DNA of 64,000 nucleotides, taken from the NCBI GenBank assembly GCA_024276675.1, contig JAJRWT010000056.1, forward strand, positions 62,001 to 126,000, in the 5' to 3' direction. A program made the position numbers and the translations under genes. Position 1 is the stretch's first letter, and each line of letters begins with the position of its first letter. Origin of the DNA: Myxococcota bacterium (GTDB taxonomy: Bacteria > Myxococcota_A > UBA796 > JAFGLY01). The notes beneath the pieces are model-generated. The model saw nothing but the letters and a program-made list of their open reading frames with translations. It had not been told where the DNA came from and did no database searches. Shown here piece by piece: positions 8,184-17,100 of the stretch.

Positions 8184-11100
8184 ATGCGACAGACCAGCCC
8201 CAACCACGCTGTCCAGCCTGCTGTGTTCATACTTTCAACCGCGTTGAGCCTTGCTCCTGTGCAGATCTCCTGCATGCAGGGGCAGGGACCGACGGAGATC
8301 TCCCGGACCCCACCTGCCTCCCCCGAAGTCTCTACGGACACCCAAGCCACGGTACTCGTACCAGTAACGAGCGACTGCCCCAGTCTCGCAATCGAACCGG
8401 CAGAGCTGAGCATCGAAGGAGCAGCAGGGCGGCCCGTGGAAGCCGTCCTGCACATCACCAACGACTGTCACGGCACCACCGACCTGCTCATCTACGACCT
8501 GGCTCTCCACGGCAGTGATTCGACCATCAGCCTTGCCTCCCCCCCCCAACTCCCCCTGGCGCTGTCTCCTGGTTCTCAGGCCGACATCCGGATCATACTC
8601 AAGGCACGAGCCAGGCACATCTCCGAAGCCGCCCTTTCAGTGCTCGCCGACGACCCGGAGCGCCCCGCCGTCATGGTACCCGTCTACGGAGCCATCCCTT
8701 TTGCCGCCCCCACCAAGAGCGAACCGGTGGCCGATGCCGGCCCCTACCAGACCATCTCCCTGGGCGAAGAAGCCACTGTCGACGGCAGCTCATCCTATGA
8801 TCCCGACGGCGACTTCCTGCTCTTCCACTGGACCCTGGAGCGGATTCCGGAAGCATCCGGACTATCACACCTGCACGCGATCTCTCCCGACGACGAGCCC
8901 GTGGCCTACTTCACCCCGGACGTGGAAGGCGACTATCGCCCCCGCCTGCGGGTCTTCGACGGATCATCCTGGAGCACGGACGCCACAACGGTCGCGGCAG
9001 TGGACAGCAACGAACCACCTGTGGCGCTTCTCTCCACGGGAAGTGCCGTTCCCCTGGCGGCGGAGGTCACGCTGGACGCCTCTGACTGCTACGATCCCGA
9101 AGGCGCGGAACTTCAATACCAGTGGTTTCTCAAACCCCCGCCCGGTTCCACAACCGTGCTGGATTCCTCCACCGAGCCCACTTCGACCTTAACCCCGGAC
9201 ATCGAGGGCCTCTACCTGGTTCTCCTGGCGGTTGGCGACGGCGTTTTCACGACCACCGCATCCACACGCTACCTGGCCTACGACGAAGACCTGGACGACG
9301 ACGGCATCATCAACGCAGAGGACTGCGATCCCGAAGATCCAGCAACAGGAGGGGCCTCCACCTGGTACCTGGACGCCGACGACGACGGCTACGGCGACCA
9401 GTACTCCTCCAGCGAATCCTGCGATGCTCCCAGCGGCTACGTGGCGGATTCCTCCGACTGCGACGATGGGAACGCCGAGATCAACCCCGGCATGGACGAC
9501 GACTGCCTGGATGGCCTGGACAACGACTGCGACGACGCCATCGACGAAGGTGCCACCTGGTACCTGGACGTAGACGACGACGGCTGGGGCGACCCGGAAT
9601 CGTGGACGGAATCCTGTGATGCTCCCAGCGGCTACGTGGCGGATTCCTCCGACTGCGACGATGGGAACGCCGAGATCAACCCCTCCGCCGACGAGCTGTG
9701 CGACGAGTTGGACAACGACTGCGACGGAGAAATCGACGAAGCGGGAGCGATAGACGAATACAACTGGTACCCCGACGGCGACGGCGACGGCTACGGCGAT
9801 CCCGATTCCACCACCACATCCTGCCACCAGCCCTCGGGCTACGTGGACAACGCCTCGGACTGCGACGACTCCAACGCCTCGGTCCACCCCGGAGTCGATG
9901 ACGACTGCAGCGACGGCGTCGACAACGACTGCGACGCATACGTGGACGAGGGCAGCACCTGGTACGCCGACACCGACGGCGACGGCTACGGCGATCCCGG
10001 CGTCACCGAGACCTCCTGCGATCAACCCTCGGGCTACGTACTGGATTCATCCGACTGCGATGACCTGGACGCCTCGGTCCACCCCGGCGATGGCGATGAC
10101 TGCTACGACGACGTCGACAACGACTGCGACGGAGAAATCGACGAGGGAACCACCTGGTACCTGGACGGCGACGGCGACGGATGGGGCCTGGAGTCATCCA
10201 GCTCGATGGAATGCGGCGAACCCAGTGGATACGCCCTGCTGCCGGGCGACTGCGACGACACCGACCCCGCCATCAACCCCGGCGCCGAGGAGCTGTGTAC
10301 CGGCCTCCGGGGAGACAAGGACCTGTCCGAGGCCGACGCCAAGCTGTACGGCGTTGCCTCCCACGAAGAGGCGGGCTCCTCCCTGGCCTCCGCCGGAGAC
10401 ACCAACGCCGACGGCTTCGACGACTTGATCGTGGGCGCCGTGGGCAACGACCTGGGGGGCATCGAAGCGGGTGCCGTCTACCTGCTCAACGGGCCGCTGA
10501 CCGGAGCATTCTCCCTGGACCTGGCAAACGCGACCCTTCTGGGCGAAAGCCCCTACGACCACCTTGGCCACGGCGTCTCATCCGCAGGTGACATGAACGC
10601 CGACGGCTACGCCGACCTTCTGCTGGGCGCCCCGGACGAAGACTGGGGAGGCACGGCGGCAGGGGCCGCCTACGTAGTACTGGGCCCCGTCTCCGGTGAG
10701 ACAGACCTTGCCGGCGCCCATGCCAAGCTGGTGGGCGAAGCGGCCCTGGATCTCCTGGGCTCCAGCCTGGCGGCAGCCGGCGACGTCAATAGCGACGGCT
10801 ACGACGACATCCTGCTTGGCGCCTATCTCCATGACTCCGATTCCTGCAACGTCGGCGCCGCCTACCTGGTACTGGGGCCGGTGACCGGCGAGTTGGACCT
10901 GTCCGGTGCAGACGCCAGGATGCTGGGGCAACACGCCCTGGACGGCCTGGGCTTCGCCGTCTCCACTGCCGGCGACATGAACGCCGACGGCTACGCCGAC
11001 CTTCTGCTGGGCGCCCCGGACGAAGACTACGGTGGTCCCCACGCCGGGGCAGCCTATGTCCTCTCCGGTCCCTTGACCGGCGAGGTGGACCTGCTGGAAG

Positions 11101-14100
11101 CCACCGCAAAGCTCATCGGCGAAAGCTCCGGCGACCATGCCGGGTACTCGGTTTCCACCGCCGGTGACAAGAACGACGATGGTTTCGACGATATCATCGT
11201 GGGGGCCCCGGGCCAGGACTCCGCCGCAACAGACGCCGGAGCAGCCTACCTGTTGCTCGGTCCAATCTCGGGCCGTGTGGATCTATCTGAGTCCAGAGCC
11301 ATGCTGCTGGGCGAATACGCCGGAGATCAAGCAGGCTCCAGCGTCTCCACGGCCGGTGATGTCAACGCCGATGGTCGCGCCGACATACTGGTGGGAGCCC
11401 CCTGGGGCGGAGAGGCCGGCTCCGACACCGGCATGGGCTATCTACTCTTCGGCCTACTGGAAGGCGAAATCCCACTGGCCGACGCCGACGCCAGGTTCCT
11501 CGGTGAAACATACGGTGACATGCTGGGGACCAGCGTCTCCAGCGCTGGAGACCTGGACGGCGACGGCTACGACGACCTTCTTTTCGGCGCAAGCCACGAT
11601 GACGAGGGCGGAATAGATGCGGGGGCCGCCTACCTGGTCCTGGGATCCGCCTTCCGGCAGGCCGATGAAGACTGCGACGGCGACGTGGACGAAGGCAGGA
11701 CCTGGTACGAGGATGCCGATGGGGACGGCTACGGCAACGACGAAACCTTCTACGAGTCTTGCGCGGAACTCTCGGGCTACGTCCCCTCCGACGGGGACTG
11801 CGACGACAGCGATCCCGACACCAACCCCGACGCCGACGAATACTGCGACGACATCGACAACGACTGCGACGGCGAGATCGACGAGTCCGACTCCATGGAC
11901 AGCACCACCTGGTACGCCGACGCCGACGGCGACGGCCACGGCGACCCGGACGACTACACACCCGCCTGTGATGCACCCAGCGGCTACGTCTCCGACGATT
12001 CCGACTGCGACGACACCAACCCAGACGTGAATCCCGACGCCGACGAATACTGCGACGACATCGACAACGACTGCGACGGCGAGATCGACGAGGACCCGTT
12101 GGACGGCTCCACATGGTACGCCGACACCGACGGTGACGGCTACGGAGACCCGGACGACTCCGAGATCACCTGCAGCACTCCCACGGGGCGCGTGGAAGAC
12201 AACTCGGACTGTGACGACTCCAGCGCCAGCGTCCACCCCGGCGCCGACGAATATTGCAACGACCTGGACGACGACTGCGACGGTGAGGTGGACGAAGACT
12301 CCCTGGACGAGTCCTCCTGGTACTCCGACGCCGACGGCGACGGCTACGGAGATCCGGATGCCCCCACCACGGCATGTGATGCCCCAGCCGGAACCGTCTC
12401 CGACTCCACGGACTGCGATGACACCGAAGCCGCCGTACATCCCGGTGTCACCGACGACTGCGACGACAGCGTCGACAACGACTGCGACGGAGAAGTGGAC
12501 GAGGGCGGCACCTGGTACCTGGACAGCGACGGCGACGGCTTCGGCAGCGACGACACCACCGAAATCGCATGTGATGCGCCCTCGGGCTACGTCGCCAGTT
12601 CCGGGGACTGCGATCCCGGAGATCCGGACGTATATCCAGGCGCCATCGAATACTGCAACGGAATGGACGACGACTGCGACGGCACGACGGACGAAGGCGA
12701 CTCCGCCGATGCAGCCACCTGGTACCAGGATGCCGATGGCGACGGCTATGGAGACCCCGGTTCCGCACTGATCTCCTGCAACATGCCATCCGGGTACGTG
12801 GCCGATTCAACGGATTGTGACGACTCCGACGCGGGGATCAACCCATCCGCATCCGAAGTCTGCAACTCTGTCTGGGGCGAATTCGACCTTTCCAGCGCCA
12901 GCGCGAAGATACTTGGCGAAACGAAGGACGACTACCTGGGCGAGAGCCTGTCCGCCGCGGGAGACGTGAACGCCGATGGCTACGACGACATCATCATGGG
13001 CGCCACCGGCAACGATGCCAACGGCGACTGCTCCGGGACTTCGTACCTTTTCCTGGGGCCCATCTCCGGAGAGATGGAAGCAACCGCTGCGGACGCCCTG
13101 CTCATGGGCGAAGCCGACTATGACTACGCCGGCGCATCGGTGTCCGGGGCAGGAGACGTAAACGCCGACGGCTACGACGACATCATCATAGGTGCCTACA
13201 AGGAAGACTCCGCCGCCCCCGACTCGGGAGCAGCCTACCTGGTGCTCGGTCCGTTGGAGGGTGAACAGGTTCTGTCGGATGCCACGGCCAAGATGCAGGC
13301 CGAATACGCCTATGATTTTGCCGGCTGGAGCGTATCCAGCGCCGGCGACATCGACGGCGACGGCTACGACGACATCCTGGTGGGCGCCTACGGAAACGAC
13401 TCGGCTGGTTCGATGTCCGGAGCTGCCTACCTGGTCCTGGGGCCCATGTCTGGAGAGTTCTCCCTCTCGGAGGCCGATGTCAAGCTGGAAGGCGAAAACT
13501 CCTATGACATGTCCAGTTATTACCTGGCCGGCGGAGGTGATCTCAACGGCGATGGGCACCCCGACCTCCTGATAGGCGCCCAGGGGAACGACTCCGCCGC
13601 TGAAGATGCTGGGGCTGTCTATGTCCAACTGGGTCCCATGAGCGCCGATGCCAGCCTGTCCTCCGCCCATGCCCGAATCCAGGGCGAATCCGCCTTCGAC
13701 TACGCAGGCAACCAGCTCTCCTGGGCCGGTGACGTGAACGCCGATGGCTACGACGACATCCTGGTGGCTGCACACTTGGAGGACTCCGCCGGCGAAAACG
13801 CCGGAGCTGCATACCTCGTGCTGGGGCCCTTGAGTGCGGGCGGTGACATCTCCCTCTCCCAGGCCGACGCCAAGCTCCTCGGGGAAGCCGCCGGAGACTC
13901 CGCCGGTCGGGCCGTCGCCTCTGCCGGAGACGTGAACGTCGATGGTTTCGACGACATCCTGGTGGGCGCCAACGGCCACGACGGCGTCAACGCGGACATG
14001 GGCAGCGCCTACCTCCTGCTGGGCCCCGTCACCGGGCAGCTCCATCTCCGTGATGCCCAGGTGAAGATGCGCGGAGAAGCCAGCGACGACAACACTGGAG

Positions 14101-17100
14101 CGGCCCTGGCATGGGCGGGCGACATGGACGCCGACGGCTACGGCGATTTCATCATCAGCGCCTTCTTCGAATCCTCCAACGCAAACGAAGCCGGAGCCGT
14201 CTACCTGATGCTGGGCTCGCTGCTCATGGACGATTCCGACGAAGACTGCGACGGCAGCACAGACGACGCGACAGACGCCTCCACGTGGTACCGCGACTCC
14301 GACGGCGACGCATGGGGAACGGAGGAGTTCGCCCTGGTTTCCTGCATCCGTCCCAACGGCTGGGTTTCCGATCCCAGCGACTGCGACGACGATGATCCCA
14401 CCCTGAACCCGGATCAGGACGAAGTCTGCGACGGGCTTGACAATGACTGCAACGGAGTGACGGACGACTCCTCGGAGGCTCCATACTGGTTCCTCGACTC
14501 CGACGGCGACGGTTTCGGTGACGCGGATTACGACATCCGGAGCTGCGACGAGCCTTCGGGCTACGTGGCCGATCCCACCGACTGCGACGACTCAATCGCC
14601 TATACCTACCCCGGCGCAGACGAGTACTGCGACGGCATCGACAACGACTGTGACGACCTGGTGGACGAAAGCAGCTCCCTGGACGCCAGCACCTGGTTTT
14701 TCGACGCCGACGGCGATGGTTTCGGCGACATCCTCAACTGGACACGAGCCTGCTATGCTCCCGACGGCTACGTGGAGAGTTCCGCGGATTGCGACGACTC
14801 GGACGAGACTGTCAACCCTTCCGTCGCGGAACTCTGCGGCGACGGTATCGACAACGACTGCGACGGCGAGGCCGATCCCGAGCTGATCTGGTACCAGGAC
14901 GCCGACGGCGACGGCTACGGCGATGAATCCAGCAGCCTGGCCACTTGCGAACAGCCCTCCGGGTACGTGGACGATCCCGACGACTGCGATGACGACGATC
15001 CCGACATCCACCCCGGCGCCGGAGACGACTGCTACGACCTCACCGACAACGACTGCGACGGTGAGACCGACGAAGGTGACGACTGGTACCAGGACGCCGA
15101 CGGCGACGGCTACGGCGATGCCGACATCCCTGTCTCCTCGTGCGACACCCCGGAAGACCACGTCGCCGACTCCAGCGATTGTGACGACTCCGACGGCGCC
15201 ACGCACCCCCTGGCCGACGAGTACTGTGACGGGATCGACAACGACTGCGACGGTGTCGTCGACGAGGATGACGCCGTGGATCCCATCACCTGGTACCAGG
15301 ACGCCGACGGCGACGGCTACGGCGATGCCGCCAGCACCGCCCTGGCCTGCCAGCAGCCCGATGGCTACGTGGAAGATTCCACCGACTGCGACGACTCCGA
15401 TACCGACATCAACCCCGCCGCCGTCGAGATTTGCAGCCTGTTGCAGCAGGACATAAATGTCTCGGCCACGGGCATCTCCTTCACAGACGAACGAAGTTCC
15501 GCCTGGAACGAGTATGCAGTATCGACGGCCGGCGACACCGACAACGATGGCTACGAAGACCTGGTCATCGGCTCCGACTCCGCCGGCATCGATGACCAGG
15601 GGGCATTCATACTCTTCCTGGGTCCGATAACCGATGCACAATCTCTCTCCGACGCCCACGCCTTCATCCTTGGTGAAACCGAAGACGACCACCTGGGCGC
15701 TTCCGTGGCCTGGGCAGGAGATACCAACGCCGATGGCCACGCCGACCTGCTGCTGGGCGCCTGGGGCGAGGACGAGAGCGGCTCCATGGCTGGGGCCGCC
15801 TACCTGCTCACGGGCCCCATAAGCGCAGACGCCACCCTGGCAGGCGCAGGTTTCAAGCTGGTTGGGGAAACGGCCGGCGATGCCGCCGGTTACGAGGTTG
15901 CCGCCGCAGGCGACGTGAATGGCGACGGAAGAGACGACTTCCTCGTGGGCGCCCGCTACGAGGATTCCGGCGGAGGTTTAGCGGCAGGAGCCACCTACCT
16001 CGTGACAGGGCCCGTCAGCGCCGACATGGACCTGTCAGGGGCAAGGGCCAAGTTGTTGGGCGAAGAACGTTACGACTACTCAGGCTCTGCTCTCTCCTCG
16101 GCGGGTGACCTGAACGACGATGGCTTCCAGGATCTGCTCATCGGAGCATACGGCAACGACTCGGCAGACGCCGGCGCGGGCGCCGTCTACGTGGTCTATG
16201 GTCCCGTGACCGGAGAACTGGACCTGTCCACGGCCGACGCCAGGCTGCTGGGCGAGAGTTCCGGCGACGCCGCCGGCTTCAGTCTGGCCTCGGCCGGAGA
16301 CATGGACGCCGATGGGCACGACGACATCGTCATCGGAGCCTATGGAGAAGACTCCGCCGGAACGAACGCGGGAGCCGTCTACGTGGTGCTGGGTCCAGTT
16401 TCCGGAGAATCCAGCCTGGAGGCGGCGGAAGCCAAGCTCACGGGTGAAAACGCCTCCGACTATGCGGGTTGGGACCTGGCGGCGGGAGGCGATGCCAACG
16501 ACGACGGCTATGACGACATGATCGTCGGGGCGCCGGGGCTCGACTCGGGCGAAACCCGCGTAGGAGCGGCATACCTGGTCCTGGCACCCGTAACGGGCGT
16601 CTCGTCCCTGGCCGACGCTCCGGCCCGTTACACGGGGGACCAGGAATCCGTCTATGCCGGCTACTCCTTGTCCTTCGTCGGTGATCAAAACGCCGACGGG
16701 CGCGACGACTTCCTCATGGGCTACTACAGTACCAGTGATGGTTCCTTCGCCGCCGCCCACCTGCTTCCGGGCAACGAGTTCTACGCCTCGGACGAAGACT
16801 GTGACGGAGAGATCGACGAAGATGACGCATCCAACGCCCTGACGTGGTTTGCTGACCTGGACGGCGACGGCTACGGAGACCCCGACAGCAGCACCAGCGC
16901 ATGTTACCAACCCTCCGGCTACGTGTCGGACTCCACCGACTGCGACGACCTGGAAGAAAACACGCACCCCGGTGCAGTGGAGATCTGCGGTGACTTCGTG
17001 GACGATGACTGCGATGGCCGAACAGTCTGGGACTGTGATGGCTCCGTGGCCACGGCAACCCTGTTGGGTGAAGCGAACGACGACTACGCCGGTGCGAATG

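Larger units (their letters stand above)
9289..10310 (+). repeat. MopE-type repeat block 1 (5 repeats)
   Basis: Five repeats of about 65-69 codons after a half repeat (DLDDDGIINAEDCDP). The last repeat stops after NPGAEELC, where its second half would begin; the missing half appears after propeller 1. Confidence 0.85.
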
